A program made the translations under genes and the position numbers. From Quisquiliibacterium sp036525975 (lineage in GTDB: Bacteria > Pseudomonadota > Gammaproteobacteria > Burkholderiales > Burkholderiaceae_E), in NCBI GenBank assembly GCA_036525975.1, contig DATCZK010000036.1, positions 1 through 11,612 of the forward strand: a stretch of DNA of 11,612 nt, given 5' to 3'. Of this stretch, positions 4,881-11,612 are shown one piece after another. The number at the start of each line of letters is the position of its first letter. Position 1 is the stretch's first letter. Under the pieces are notes generated by a model. It ran no database searches. It had not been told where the DNA came from and saw only the letters and a program-made list of their open reading frames with translations.

Positions 4881-6318
4881 CGTGATGCGGCGCAGCAAAC
4901 TGCGGCTGCCAGCGCAGCACGATCCCCTCCCCGCGGCGCGGGCGCGCGGGGTCGTGGTCCATGCCGATTCCGCCCGCGTAGAGCAGCCGGTTGTCGGCGA
5001 ACACGAGCGGCAGCGCCGCTCGCAACCACGCCGGTACGCCGTGCTCCTGGTACAGGTTCTTCAGGCTGCGGCGGTGCCCGCCGGCGCGCGTTCGCAGCCG
5101 CAGCCGCGTCGCGCCCCCGGCCCGCACCGTGAGGCGCTGCGCGGCCAGCCATTGGGCCGACACGCCCTCGTCGCCTGCGGTGCCGGCGGCTTCGAACAGC
5201 AGCCGCCCGCGGTGCTCGGGCAGGTGGATGCCGGCCTGTCCGCTCCAGCGCAGCTCGCACTCGGGCGCCGGCTCGGGCTCGAGCAGCCACGCGTGGGCGG
5301 CGAAGATCGAATCGCGGTAACGGCACAGCGCCACGCCCTCGTGCAGCACCCGGCCGTAGGCGCCCTCGCCCTGCACCAGCTGGCGGTCGATCTCGCGCAG
5401 CCGTGCCTCGCTCGGCATCCGCAGCCCCTGCGCGCGCAGCCACTCGCGCAGCGCCGCCCCGCGCCGCGCCGGCGGCAGATCGGCGAGCACGCCGCGGTGA
5501 AGCCCGGCGGCGGTGCGTGCGCGCTCGAGGTCGGCCGCCGCCACCTCGCGCTGCGCGTCGCGCGCCGCGCGCACGGCCGGCAGCGCCTCGAGCAGCCCCG
5601 CCCGAAACCCCGGCAGCGCGGCCTCGAGCGCGGGCAGCACCGCGTGGCGGATCGCGTTGCGCGTGCGCGCGAGGTCGGCGTTGGTGGGGTCGTCGATCCA
5701 GGCGAGCGCGTGCGCGCGCGCGTAGGCTTCGAGCTCGGATCGCGGCAGCCCGAGCAAGGGCCGCAGCACGGCGGCACCCGCGAGCCTGGCGGCGGGCGCG
5801 ATGCCCGCGAGCCCGTCGATGCCGGTGCCGCGCGCGATGCGCATCAGCACCGTCTCCACCTGGTCGTCGGCGTGGTGGGCGGTGAGCACGCCGGCCGCGC
5901 CCGCGCGCGCCGCGAGCGCGGCGAGCGCGCGGTAGCGGTGCTCGCGCGCCCAGCCCTCGAGGTTCTCGCCGCTCGCGGGCGCCGGCGGCAGGCGCAGGCA
6001 CTCGAAATCCACGCCCAGCGCTGCGGCCTCGCGCCGGCAGTGCGCGGGCCACGCGCGGGCGGCGGGCTGCAGGCCGTGGTGCACGTGCGCGGCAACCACG
6101 CGCCGCGCGCCCAGCGCGCGCACGGCGGCGTGGAGCAGCACGGTGGAGTCGAGCCCGCCGCTGTAGGCGACGACCCAGCGCGCGTGCGCCGCGTGCGGCG
6201 CCGGGGGCGCGTTCGCCTCGCGCTGCGCCGGGGGCGCAGGCGCCGCGCGCCGCACCGACCGTGCAACGGCCGCGGTCACGCGCTCCACGCTACTCGGCGA
6301 TCTCCTTGAACTTGCCAT
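4876..6318 (-). CDS. tilS: tRNA(Ile)-lysidine synthetase
   Basis: An N-type ATP pyrophosphatase that ligates lysine to C34 of the CAU-anticodon tRNA-Ile, switching it from methionine to isoleucine identity; essential in most bacteria. The ATP-binding SGGLDS motif is at 53-58, followed by STVLLHA, VVAAHVHHGLQP and LTAHHADDQVETVLMRIARGTGIDGLAG, the family's core signatures. The C-terminal substrate-recognition domain ends in GIVLRWQPQF. Length is 480 against 432 in E. coli. The excess includes a Pro/Ala/Arg-rich stretch (about 23-47) before the ATP site. The start is uncertain: the ATG at 6318 overlaps accA by 29 bases and lacks a ribosome site. A GTG at 6288, one base after the accA stop with AGGAG 13 bases upstream, would suit termination-reinitiation and remove ten residues. 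Either way, translation is coupled to accA. Confidence 0.95.
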   Translation of the reverse strand: MASSRRSPSSVERVTAAVARSVRRAAPAPPAQREANAPPAPHAAHARWVVAYSGGLDSTVLLHAAVRALGARRVVAAHVHHGLQPAARAWPAHCRREAAALGVDFECLRLPPAPASGENLEGWAREHRYRALAALAARAGAAGVLTAHHADDQVETVLMRIARGTGIDGLAGIAPAARLAGAAVLRPLLGLPRSELEAYARAHALAWIDDPTNADLARTRNAIRHAVLPALEAALPGFRAGLLEALPAVRAARDAQREVAAADLERARTAAGLHRGVLADLPPARRGAALREWLRAQGLRMPSEARLREIDRQLVQGEGAYGRVLHEGVALCRYRDSIFAAHAWLLEPEPAPECELRWSGQAGIHLPEHRGRLLFEAAGTAGDEGVSAQWLAAQRLTVRAGGATRLRLRTRAGGHRRSLKNLYQEHGVPAWLRAALPLVFADNRLLYAGGIGMDHDPARPRRGEGIVLRWQPQFAAPHHV

Positions 6319-7255
6319 AGGACATGATGCGCTCCTGGCGCTGCTTGATCAGCTCGGAGGGCTTCACGTCCTTGAACTGGCGCAGCGCGTCGCCCAGAGC
6401 GCGCTTGAGGAGCGTGGCCATCTGCGCCGGGTCGCGGTGCGCGCCGCCCAGCGGCTCGGTCACGATGCGGTCGATCAGCCCCAGCGCCTTGAGGCGGTGC
6501 GCGGTGATGCCGAGGATCTCGGCAGCTTCGGGCGCGCGCTCGGCGCTCTTCCACAGGATGGCCGCGCAGCCTTCGGGCGAGATCACCGACAGGATCGAGT
6601 ACTGCAGCATCAGCATCACGTCGGCCACCGCCACCGCGAGCGCGCCGCCCGAGCCGCCTTCGCCGATGATCGTGGTCACGATCGGCACCTTGAGCGCGGC
6701 CATCTCGAACAGGTTGCGCCCGATCGCCTCGGACTGGCCGCGCTCCTCGGCGCCGATGCCCGGAAACGCACCGGGCGTGTCGACGAAGGTGAACACGGGC
6801 AGGCTGAACTTCTCGGCCATCTTCATCAGCCGCAGCGCCTTGCGGTAGCCCTCGGGCCTGGGCATGCCGAAGTTGCGCAGCCCGCGCTCGCGCGTGTCGC
6901 GCCCCTTCTGGTGGCCGATCACCATCACCGACTGGCCGTTGAACCGCGCCGGGCCGCCCACGATCGCCGCGTCGTCGGCGTAGTGGCGGTCGCCGTGCAG
7001 CTCGTGGAAGTCGGTGAAGATCGCCTCCACGTAGTCGAGCGTGTAGGGGCGCTGCGGGTGCCGGGCCACCTGCGCCACCTGCCAGGGGCTGAGCTTCGAG
7101 TACGTGTCCTTGATCAGGCCCTGGCTCTTCTTGCGCAGCCGCGCGATCTCGTCGGCGATGTCCACCGCCGACTCGCCCTGCACGAATCGCAGCGAGTCGA
7201 TCTTCTCCTCGAGGTCGGAGATCGCCTGCTCGAATTCCAGGAACGTTGTCTTCAT
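6290..7255 (-). CDS. accA: Acetyl-CoA carboxylase carboxyltransferase, alpha subunit
   Basis: A 321-residue protein (E. coli AccA is 319). With AccD it transfers the carboxyl group from biotinylated AccB to acetyl-CoA, making malonyl-CoA, the first committed step of fatty-acid synthesis in the cytosol. The N-terminal helical region (5-45) leads into the crotonase-like carboxyltransferase core: FTDFHELHGDR at 80-90, FVDTPGAFPGIGAEERGQ at 157-174, IGEGGSGGALA at 197-207 (acyl-CoA oxyanion region) and SPEGCAAILWK at 226-236. The frame runs open to 7333, but those 26 extra residues overlap the glycosylase gene and are not AccA-like. The ATG at 7253-7255 begins MKTTFLEFE, the family start, with GAGGA 11 bases upstream. 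It lies 14 bases after the glycosylase gene and overlaps the tilS start. accD is not in the window. Confidence 0.97.
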   Translation of the reverse strand: MKTTFLEFEQAISDLEEKIDSLRFVQGESAVDIADEIARLRKKSQGLIKDTYSKLSPWQVAQVARHPQRPYTLDYVEAIFTDFHELHGDRHYADDAAIVGGPARFNGQSVMVIGHQKGRDTRERGLRNFGMPRPEGYRKALRLMKMAEKFSLPVFTFVDTPGAFPGIGAEERGQSEAIGRNLFEMAALKVPIVTTIIGEGGSGGALAVAVADVMLMLQYSILSVISPEGCAAILWKSAERAPEAAEILGITAHRLKALGLIDRIVTEPLGGAHRDPAQMATLLKRALGDALRQFKDVKPSELIKQRQERIMSYGKFKEIAE

Positions 7256-7269
7256 CGCGCTTCGAGTCC

Positions 7270-7932
7270 TCAATACTCCACCGGCACCGGATCCAGGCTG
7301 CGCCAAAGGTACCAGGTGGCCACCGTTCTCCACGGGCGCCAGCGTTCGCCCACCGCATCGACCGCTGCGCGCAGCTCGCGGCCGGCGGCGCCGGTGAACG
7401 TGAGCGTCGCGGCGTCCATGTTGCCGTAGTGCTGCGCCACCGCCCGCAGCACGCCCAGGTCGTCGAGCGGGAAGACGTCCGGGCGCAGCAGATTAAAGAT
7501 CAGAAACATCTCGGCTGTCCAGCGCCCCACGCCGCGCACCTGCACGAGCTGCTCGATGATCGCCTCGTCGTCGAGCCGGTGCCACTGCGCGGGGTCCACC
7601 GCGCCGTTGTTGAATCGCCGCGCGAGGTCGCGCACGTACTCCACCTTGCGGTCGGAGAGTCCGCACGCGCGCAGCGTGGGCGCGCGCATGCGCGCGATCC
7701 GCTCGGGCGAGACTTCCTTCGCGCGCGCCTCGAGCCTCGACCACACCGACTGCGCCGCCTTGACCGAGATCTGCTGGCCCACGATGGAGCGCGCCAGCGT
7801 GACGAAGGGGTCGCCGCGCGAGGCCAGGTGCGCGTTGCCGCAGCGCCCGATGATCGCGCCGATCACCGGGTCGGCCTGCGCCAGCTCGGTGCAGGCCCGA
7901 TCCCAGTAAGGGGGCTTGGTGGTTGCCGTCAT
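7270..7932 (-). CDS. alkA: DNA-3-methyladenine glycosylase, AlkA/HhH-GPD family
   Basis: A 220-residue base-excision repair glycosylase removing alkylated purines such as 3-methyladenine. The helix-hairpin-helix is at about 125-146 (LVQVRGVGRWTAEMFLIF), followed by the Gly/Pro-Asp loop DVFPLDDLGV with probable catalytic D158. Also present are GQQIS at 52-56 and the C-terminal WRPWRTVATWYLW, both characteristic of the AlkA branch. It is shorter than E. coli AlkA (282), lacking the N-terminal extra domain and the Ada fusion, as in many proteobacterial short forms. The symbol is therefore by family, not strict orthology. The ATG at 7930-7932 overlaps the stop of the upstream gene in ATGA, so translation is coupled; accA follows after 14 bases. 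No Ada-type regulator is visible, suggesting constitutive expression with the housekeeping run. Confidence 0.93.
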   Translation of the reverse strand: MTATTKPPYWDRACTELAQADPVIGAIIGRCGNAHLASRGDPFVTLARSIVGQQISVKAAQSVWSRLEARAKEVSPERIARMRAPTLRACGLSDRKVEYVRDLARRFNNGAVDPAQWHRLDDEAIIEQLVQVRGVGRWTAEMFLIFNLLRPDVFPLDDLGVLRAVAQHYGNMDAATLTFTGAAGRELRAAVDAVGERWRPWRTVATWYLWRSLDPVPVEY

Positions 7933-8951
7933 TGCCTCGCCACGGGAAGGTTGAACAGCAGGTTCTGCGGCTTGAACCGCAAGACCCGGTCGTGATCGCA
8001 GGCGAGCGCCATGTACACCGGCTTGCCCGCCACCGACGGATCCTGCTCCTCGACGCGCTCGAAGTCGAGCCGCATCAGCAGCAGGATGCGGCGATGCTCG
8101 TCGGGCGTGAGCGTGTCTCCCGCGTAGAGCTTGTCGAGCAGCGTCGAGGCCTGCGGGTCGAGCCCCACGTGCCAGCTCCAGCGCGCGTCGTCGATCGACG
8201 CGAGGGTGCGCACCCGCACGCGCAATCCGATCAGGTGCCCGATCCAGAGCGCGAGCAGGTCGGCCAAGCGCGACGCGGCCTCGCGCCCGTGCGTGATCTC
8301 CACCGCGAGGTCGTGCCGCTCGTCGCGCCCGAAGTACTTGTCGGCGCCGGCGGCGTCGATCGTCTCGAGCTCCACGCCCGCGCTCGCCACGCCGCCGCGC
8401 GCGAGCAGCCGCCCGAGGTCGCCCAGCGGCGCGCCCTCGATGCGCTCCTCCACCGTTTCGCTGTCGGCGAGCACGACGCGCCCCTCGTCGAGCGAGACGC
8501 GCTGCTCGCGAAACCACAGCTCGGCCACGCGCAGCGTGAGGCCGTCCTCGCAGTCTGCGAGCAGGTGGTGGACGATGATCTGCGCGAGCTGGTCCACGAG
8601 CAGCGGCGGCACGTCCACCCGCCCGGCCGCCGCCGCGTCGGCGAACAGCGTGTAGTAGGCGGCCTGCACGCTGGGCGCGGCGATCAGGCGGTCGCGAAAG
8701 CGCAGGAACAGCCGCCAGTTCTCGGCCGAATCGGCATCGGCGATTTGCTCGAGCTCGCCCGCGGGCACCTCGCTGCGCGGCTCGCGCAAGAGCCGCTCGT
8801 GCAGCGCGCGCTCGTGCAGGCACGTCTCCTCGATCGGCGCGAGCTCCGGGCGCTCGAGATAGGCGCGCAGGAACGCGTCGGTCACGATCAGCCCGCCGTG
8901 CGCGTCCACGTCGAGCAGCGAGAGCCCGGAGTGGATCCAGAACGGGCGCAT
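7929..8951 (-). CDS. Conserved hypothetical protein, probably DUF6352
   Basis: A 340-residue cytosolic protein without signal peptide or membrane segments. The opening RPFWIHSGLSLLDVD, the stretch FLRAYLERPELAPIEETC, ENWRLFLRFRDRLIAAPS and LLVDQLAQIIVHHLLADCEDGLTLRVAELWFREQRV resemble a betaproteobacterial family that I recall as DUF6352; this was not checked. The C-terminal part has the acidic EITHGREAASRLADLLALWIGHLIGLRVRVR and ends KPQNLLFNLPVA. No enzymatic motif is recognisable. The ATG at 8951 is preferred over the GTG at 8969, because family similarity begins at RPFW; the ribosome site (GGGGG upstream) is poor either way. It follows cysS by 22 bases and overlaps the glycosylase start by four, so the two proteins are likely made in coupled amounts. 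Function unknown. Confidence 0.85.
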   Translation of the reverse strand: MRPFWIHSGLSLLDVDAHGGLIVTDAFLRAYLERPELAPIEETCLHERALHERLLREPRSEVPAGELEQIADADSAENWRLFLRFRDRLIAAPSVQAAYYTLFADAAAAGRVDVPPLLVDQLAQIIVHHLLADCEDGLTLRVAELWFREQRVSLDEGRVVLADSETVEERIEGAPLGDLGRLLARGGVASAGVELETIDAAGADKYFGRDERHDLAVEITHGREAASRLADLLALWIGHLIGLRVRVRTLASIDDARWSWHVGLDPQASTLLDKLYAGDTLTPDEHRRILLLMRLDFERVEEQDPSVAGKPVYMALACDHDRVLRFKPQNLLFNLPVARQ

Positions 8952-8973
8952 CGCGCTGGCCCCCGGCACGCGC

Positions 8974-10434
8974 TCAGGCCCGGCGCCAGACGGTGCCGGC
9001 CGGGGTGTCTTCGAGCACGATTCCGCCCGCGAGCAGTTCGGCGCGGATCGCGTCGGCGCGCGCGTAGTCCTTGTTGCGCTTGGCCTGCACGCGCTCGTCG
9101 ATCATCCGCTGCACGCGCGCGTCGTCGAGCGCGCCCGAAGCGGCGTCGCTGCCGTGCAAACCGCTGCGCCGCGCCGCCTCCGGGTCGCGCCCCAGCAGCC
9201 CCAGCACCGACGCCAGCGCGCGCAGCTCGCGCGCGAGCGCGGCGCTGCCGCCGCGATTGAGCTCGGTGGCCATCTCGAACAGCACCGACAGCGCCACCGG
9301 CGTGTTGAAGTCGTCGTCCATCGCCTCGCGAAAGCGCGAGGCCCAGGGCGAGGTCCAGTCGATCGCGGTGCCTGCACGCCCGGGCGCGCCGGCGGCGGCG
9401 GGCGCCTGCGCGGCCGCCTCGCTCGCGCCGCCCGCCTCGCGCGCTTCGCGTTCGGCCAGCGCGTTGTACAGGCGCAGCAGCGACACGCGCGCGTCTTCGA
9501 GGTGCGCGTCGGAGTAGTTGAGCGGGCTGCGGTAGTGCGCGCGCAGGATGAAGATGCGCACGACCTCGGCGTCGAACTTCCTCAGCACCTCGCGGATCGT
9601 GAAGAAGTTGCCCAGCGACTTGGACATCTTCTCGTCGTCCACGCGAACGAAGCCGTTGTGCATCCAGACGCGCGCGAAGGTGCAGCCGAAGGCGCCCTCG
9701 CTCTGCGCGATCTCGTTCTCGTGGTGCGGGAACTGCAGGTCGGCCCCGCCGCCGTGGATGTCGAGCGTCTGGCCCAGCAGCGCGGTGGACATGGCCGAGC
9801 ACTCGATGTGCCAGCCCGGCCGCCCGGCGCCGTAGGGCGAAGCCCACTTCACCTCGTCGGGCTCGTCGTCCTTGGCGCTCTTCCACAGCACGAAGTCGAG
9901 CGGGTCGCGCTTGGCGTCGGCCACCGCCACGCGCTCGCCGGCGCGCAGGTCGTCGAGCGACTTGCCCGAGAGCTTGCCGTAGCCGGGAAACGCGCGCACC
10001 GCGAAGTTCACGTCGCCGTCGTCGGCCCGGTACGCCAGGCCCCTCGTCTCGAGCGCGCCGATCAGCCCGAGCATCTGCGGGATGAACTCGGTGGCGCGCG
10101 GCTCGAAGTCGGGCGGCTGCACGCCGAGCGCGGCCGCGTCCTCGTGCATCAGCGCGATGAACCGCGCGGTGAGCTCGCGCACCGTCTCGCCGTTTTCCAC
10201 CGCGCGGCGGATGATCTTGTCGTCGATGTCGGTGATGTTGCGCACGTAGGTGAGCGCCAGCCCGCTCGCGCGCAGCCACCGCGCAACCGCGTCGAACACC
10301 ACCAGCACGCGCGCGTGGCCCACGTGGCAGTAGTCGTACACCGTCATCCCGCACACGTACATGCGCACGCGGCCCGGTTCGATCGGTGCGAAGTCTTCCT
10401 TGCGTCGGGAAAGCGAGTTGTAGATCCGCAGCAT
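8974..10434 (-). CDS. cysS: Cysteinyl-tRNA synthetase
   Basis: A 486-residue class I synthetase charging tRNA-Cys. The HIGH motif appears as HVGH at 37-40 and KMSKS at 269-273. The zinc site that selects cysteine is complete: C28 (YVCGMTVYD), C212 (WHIECSAMS), H237 and E241 (HHENEIAQSE). NITDIDDKII lies between. The C-terminal DALR helical domain follows, and the end shows YARADAIRAELLAGGIVLEDTPAGT, typical of the family. It is about 25 residues longer than the E. coli enzyme; an Ala/Gly-rich segment (EAGGASEAAAQAPAAAGAP) before DWTSPW accounts for most of this and is probably a flexible loop. The start at 10434 gives the canonical MLRIYNSLSRRKE; the frame continues open far upstream by chance. 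It heads the minus-strand run and diverges from the TPR gene, with 45 bases between. Confidence 0.97.
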   Translation of the reverse strand: MLRIYNSLSRRKEDFAPIEPGRVRMYVCGMTVYDYCHVGHARVLVVFDAVARWLRASGLALTYVRNITDIDDKIIRRAVENGETVRELTARFIALMHEDAAALGVQPPDFEPRATEFIPQMLGLIGALETRGLAYRADDGDVNFAVRAFPGYGKLSGKSLDDLRAGERVAVADAKRDPLDFVLWKSAKDDEPDEVKWASPYGAGRPGWHIECSAMSTALLGQTLDIHGGGADLQFPHHENEIAQSEGAFGCTFARVWMHNGFVRVDDEKMSKSLGNFFTIREVLRKFDAEVVRIFILRAHYRSPLNYSDAHLEDARVSLLRLYNALAEREAREAGGASEAAAQAPAAAGAPGRAGTAIDWTSPWASRFREAMDDDFNTPVALSVLFEMATELNRGGSAALARELRALASVLGLLGRDPEAARRSGLHGSDAASGALDDARVQRMIDERVQAKRNKDYARADAIRAELLAGGIVLEDTPAGTVWRRA

Positions 10435-10467
10435 GGTGGGTGCGGTGAACCCGCCGGAATCGATTGC

Positions 10468-10473
10468 TAGAAT
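10468..10473 (+). promoter_or_regulatory. Extended -10 box of the TPR-gene promoter
   Basis: TAGAAT (5 of 6) preceded by TGC, again an extended -10, with a weak -35 (GTGAAC, 10445-10450) at 17 bases. The usual 6-7 base distance puts the transcript start at about 10480, the A of the ATG itself, which would make a leaderless message; no Shine-Dalgarno is seen before the ATG. Confidence 0.4.
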
Positions 10474-10479
10474 GGCAAG

Positions 10480-11217
10480 ATGCGATCGAGTATAGCACCG
10501 GGGTTCGGCTGTGCCCTTGCGGTCGTCGCGGCGCTCGGCTCGGCGCCGGCGGCGCACGCGCAGGCCTCCGCGCCGCACCTCTCCGCGGCCGAGCAACGCG
10601 CGCGCAACGACCCGCTGCAGCAGCTCCCGCGCGGGGCCGACGCCTCGATCGTGGGCGGGCCCGCGCGCGTCGTGCCGGCGATCGCCGAGGCGACGAACCT
10701 GCCGCTGCAGTCCGATCCGCGCGCGGTGAACACCGCGCTCGAGCAGGCCGGCCGCCTGATCGAGGAGGGCAAGCACGACGACGCGCTGAAGGTGCTCGAC
10801 GCCGCGCTCGCCACCCAGCCGCGCGACCCGCGCCTGCGCTTCCTCTACGGCGTGATCCTCGCCGACCGGGGCCGCGCAGCCGACGCCACGGTCGTGTTCG
10901 AGCAGCTCGCCGAAGACTTCCCCGAATTGCCCGAGCCGTACAACAACCTCGCCGTGATGCACGCCGCCGCGGGCGACCTCGACAAGGCCCGCGCCGCGCT
11001 GGAGAACGCGGTGCGCGCGTTGCCGGGCTACGCGCTGGCGCACGAGAACCTGGGCGACCTGTACCTGCGCATGGCCGCGCGCTCCTATGGGCGCGCCGCC
11101 GAGCTCGACGCCCGGGCGACCTCCCCCCGCAACAAGCTCGCGCTCGCCCGCGAGCTGATCGCGCGCCTTCCGCCCCCCGCGGGTTCGCAGCGCGGCGCCG
11201 CCGCGCGCAACAACTGA
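10480..11217 (+). CDS. Secreted TPR-repeat protein
   Basis: A 245-residue protein. Residues 1-28 form a Sec signal peptide (basic R2, hydrophobic ALAVVAALG, cleavage after AHAQ or AHA), placing it in the periplasm. A Pro/Ala-rich linker of about 50 residues follows, then TPR units from about residue 84: EQAGRLIEEGKHDDALKVLD, LYGVILADRGRAADATVVFE, YNNLAVMHAAAGDLDKARAA and a less regular fourth, HENLGDLYLRMAARSYGRAA. The tail is basic and unstructured. TPRs bind proteins; the partner is unknown. It is 20 bases upstream of a cyclophilin gene on the same strand, so a shared transcript and a joint envelope-folding role are plausible. From memory, a TPR gene next to cyclophilins and cysS recurs in Burkholderiales. 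The ATG at 10480 is the only start that retains the signal peptide. Confidence is high on fold and export, low on function. Confidence 0.87.
   Translation: MRSSIAPGFGCALAVVAALGSAPAAHAQASAPHLSAAEQRARNDPLQQLPRGADASIVGGPARVVPAIAEATNLPLQSDPRAVNTALEQAGRLIEEGKHDDALKVLDAALATQPRDPRLRFLYGVILADRGRAADATVVFEQLAEDFPELPEPYNNLAVMHAAAGDLDKARAALENAVRALPGYALAHENLGDLYLRMAARSYGRAAELDARATSPRNKLALARELIARLPPPAGSQRGAAARNN
10489..10494 (-). promoter_or_regulatory. Extended -10 box of the cysS promoter
   Basis: TATACT (5 of 6 to consensus) preceded by TGC, forming an extended -10 (TGnTATACT) on the minus strand; the -35 region (GGCACA at 17 bases) is poor, as is usual with extended -10 promoters. The start would be near 10482, about 48 bases before the cysS ATG. 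The box lies inside the first codons of the divergent TPR gene. Confidence 0.5.
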
Positions 11218-11227
11218 TTTCTTTCAC

Positions 11228-11231
11228 GGAG
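11228..11231 (+). promoter_or_regulatory. Ribosome binding site of the cyclophilin gene
   Basis: GGAG lies 6 bases before the ATG at 11238, a good site that fixes this start. It sits in the 20-base gap after the TPR gene. Confidence 0.65.
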
Positions 11232-11237
11232 ACCACG

Positions 11238-11612
11238 ATGCTCAAGAAACTCCCGCTGATCAGCGCCATGCTGATCGCGCTTTCCGCAGTGGAAGACGGC
11301 GCTGCGGCGCCCAACCCGCAGGTGTCGCTCAAGACCTCGATGGGCGAGATCGTGATCGAGCTCTACCCCGACAAGGCGCCCAAATCGGTGGAGAACTTCC
11401 TGCAGTACGTGAAAGACGATCACTACAAGGGCACGATCTTCCACCGCGTGATCGGCAACTTCATGATCCAGGGCGGCGGGTTCACGGCCGACTTCTACAA
11501 GGCCGGCACCCCCGACTACGGCCAGAAGCCCACGCGCGCGCCGATCCCGCTCGAGTCGAAGAACGGCCTTCGCAACGACACCGGCTGGGTTGCGATGGCG
11601 CGCACCTCGAAC
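11238..11612 (+). CDS. ppiA: Peptidyl-prolyl cis-trans isomerase, cyclophilin type (3' end outside window)
   Basis: The first 125 residues of a cyclophilin, running off the window end. Cyclophilins catalyse cis-trans isomerisation of X-Pro bonds. The core shows VSLKTSMGEIVIELYPDKAP (29-48), FHRVIGNFMIQGG (68-80) with catalytic R70 and pocket residues F75 and Q78, and GWVAMARTSN, where the visible sequence ends. An N-terminal stretch of about 24 residues (MLKKLPLISAMLIALSA...) looks like a signal peptide with a possible cleavage after AAA, which favours the periplasmic PpiA over the cytosolic PpiB. Its end is unusual, with E19 and D20 between the hydrophobic core and the cleavage site, so export should be tested. 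It probably shares a transcript with the TPR gene. Confidence 0.92.
   Translation, partial: MLKKLPLISAMLIALSAVEDGAAAPNPQVSLKTSMGEIVIELYPDKAPKSVENFLQYVKDDHYKGTIFHRVIGNFMIQGGGFTADFYKAGTPDYGQKPTRAPIPLESKNGLRNDTGWVAMARTSN

Noticed and set aside
3610..6309. An 899-codon plus-strand open frame antisense to lysC and tilS
   Set aside because: Both minus-strand genes are certain, and the antisense product is an Arg/His/Ala-rich low-complexity sequence without motifs. Such frames are a normal by-product of GC-rich third positions.
7270..8823. A 517-codon reading of the glycosylase with a long N-terminal extension
   Set aside because: The extension is the out-of-frame reading of the conserved hypothetical gene. 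The glycosylase similarity begins shortly after the ATG at 7932, which also overlaps the upstream stop in ATGA.
8888..11332. An 814-codon minus-strand open frame across cysS and the TPR gene
   Set aside because: It is a frame-shifted shadow of cysS and antisense to the TPR gene, rich in Arg and Ala, with no recognisable domain.

Overview
The window is about 70% GC chromosomal DNA. Codon use and gene content suggest a betaproteobacterium, probably Burkholderiales or a close relative. The main evidence is the minus-strand run cysS, conserved hypothetical, alkA-type glycosylase, accA, tilS, lysC, with a secreted TPR protein and a cyclophilin diverging from cysS. From memory this order is common in that class. 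The sequence alone does not give a species.

Layout. (a) 1-618: 3' end of an ankyrin-repeat gene (+), then a membrane-anchored DM13-domain protein (709-1176, +) with a possible terminator. (b) 1240-1332: tRNA-Ser(GCU) on the minus strand with its own -10 box. (c) 1453-2098: a minus-strand Phd/VapB antitoxin and PIN-domain VapC toxin pair, preceded by a well-formed promoter and a perfect inverted repeat (probable autoregulatory operator). (d) 2263-3480: a plus-strand PLP-dependent enzyme of the SelA-like / aminotransferase class V fold, convergent with the next block. (e) 10434 down to 3574: the long minus-strand block. It runs cysS, conserved hypothetical (probably DUF6352), DNA-3-methyladenine glycosylase, accA, tilS and lysC. 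Genes overlap or lie 14-42 bases apart, so they are probably at least partly co-transcribed. An extra TATAAT lies immediately before lysC. (f) 10480-11612: the divergent TPR gene, then a partial cyclophilin-type peptidyl-prolyl isomerase.

Functionally the minus-strand block is housekeeping: cysteinyl-tRNA synthesis, alkylation repair, the first step of fatty-acid synthesis (carboxyltransferase alpha), tRNA-Ile lysidine modification, and entry to the aspartate amino-acid pathway. The TPR protein and cyclophilin look exported. The accessory material is the VapBC pair and the PLP enzyme, placed between the tRNA and lysC. The ankyrin/DM13 pair lies on the far side of the tRNA.

No mobile element, CRISPR array, phage gene or clear novel multi-gene system was found. 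No stretch above about 300 bases lacks a gene; the longest gap (2099-2262, 164 bases) holds the toxin-antitoxin control region and is clearly richer in A+T than its surroundings. The points most worth a second look are the toxin-antitoxin operator shared with a divergent TATAAT, the PLP enzyme of unknown substrate, a possible internal start in lysC, the nearly coincident divergent cysS/TPR start sites, and the uncharacterised gene coupled to the glycosylase.
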